Assembly (NCBI RefSeq): GCF_009799805.1
Contig: NZ_CP047050.1
Span: 1,750,001-1,814,000 of the forward strand
Source: Myroides phaeus
GTDB taxonomy: Bacteria; Bacteroidota; Bacteroidia; Flavobacteriales; Flavobacteriaceae
DNA length: 64,000 nucleotides
Reading direction: 5' to 3'
Each line of letters opens with the position of its first letter. Within the stretch, counting starts at the first letter, position 1. Shown here piece after piece: positions 63,898 to 64,000 of this stretch. A program made the position numbers and the translations under genes. The notes beneath the pieces were generated by a model. That model was given only the letters and a program-made list of their open reading frames with translations. It did no database searches and was not told where the DNA came from.

Positions 63898-63932
63898 AGC
63901 GACTATTCTTACGGGAGTAGTCGCTTTTTTTA
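63898..63932 (+). terminator. Terminator after the Gly/Ser-rich gene
   Basis: AGCGACTA / TAGTCGCT stem with a 12-base loop, then TTTTTTT; it closes the luxC-serC-serA transcript. Confidence 0.88.
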
Positions 63933-63959
63933 TTTATCTTGGGCATAAAGAATTGTATT

Positions 63960-64000
63960 ATGAATTTTAATCAGTTGCTAAGCGACTATTTGTCTTTTGT
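63960..64000 (+). CDS. Partial gene at the right edge
   Basis: ATG at 63960 opens MNFNQLLSDYLSF, cut by the window end after 13 codons. It lies 28 bases after the preceding terminator. Too short to name. Confidence 0.4.
   Translation, partial: MNFNQLLSDYLSF

Overview
This 64 kb window is an AT-rich chromosomal segment of a member of the Flavobacteriaceae (Bacteroidota). The evidence is the promoter type (many genes are preceded by TAnnTTTG -7 boxes, often with very short leaders) and family-typical proteins: a DUF3276/PUR-like protein, a long NusB, a cyclophilin-FKBP fusion, an ABC permease fused to an M1 peptidase, and a 950-residue CarB. Genus level (Myroides-like) is only a guess. No rRNA, tRNA, CRISPR array, prophage or intact insertion sequence was seen.

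Layout. 1-3.6 kb (minus strand): lower-ligand cobalamin genes cobC (cut by the window edge), cobS and cobT behind a Crp/Fnr regulator, then a DUF4369 lipoprotein and YbaB/EbfC. 3.7-5.4 kb is an accessory patch: an intact antitoxin, a ParE/RelE-like toxin gene broken by an early amber codon, a long palindromic repeat, inverted repeats, and a decayed copy of the middle of ebfC. 5.4-16.6 kb: S41 and S9 peptidases, a cysteine-synthase-like enzyme, a Fic gene bounded by 84-bp direct repeats, and an ABC transporter whose permease carries an M1 peptidase. 16.7-24.4 kb: rplS, trmD, an SMR pump, an MFS transporter, the dual immunophilin, a threonine/serine dehydratase, an EamA transporter and a membrane-anchored glutamate-synthase-like protein. 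24.7-28.3 kb: a CLC-F-type fluoride antiporter behind a fluoride riboswitch, a PUR-like protein and an MsbA-like exporter. 28.8-34.7 kb: nusB-DUF1573-yajC, gapA, lipA, nhaA. 34.8-41.6 kb: an ABC-F protein and a TolC/HlyD/two-permease export operon with no ATPase gene. 41.8-55.2 kb: a DUF6929-like protein, ppk2, a beta-barrel-like protein with a basic tail, MATE, meaB, an Fsr-like MFS transporter, mgtE, rmuC, carB and rpmH. 55.4-64 kb: an LTA-synthase-like sulfatase-fold enzyme, a cobalamin riboswitch, an acyl-CoA thioesterase, a second long palindromic intergenic region, ferredoxin, a LuxC-type reductase, serC, a SerA-like protein and a Gly/Ser-rich protein.

The most notable items are: (1) a Fic cassette between 84-bp direct repeats that copy the 3' end and terminator of the neighbouring enzyme gene, with an operator-like palindrome on the fic transcription start and a second one outside the far repeat; (2) a complete-looking cobalamin riboswitch not followed by a transporter or B12 gene but, after about 270 noncoding bases, by an acyl-CoA thioesterase; (3) a SerA-like protein next to SerC that lacks the usual catalytic Arg and His; (4) the fluoride riboswitch with a GREGT-type CLC; (5) three related long-palindrome intergenic elements; (6) the amber-inactivated toxin next to a duplicated ebfC fragment.
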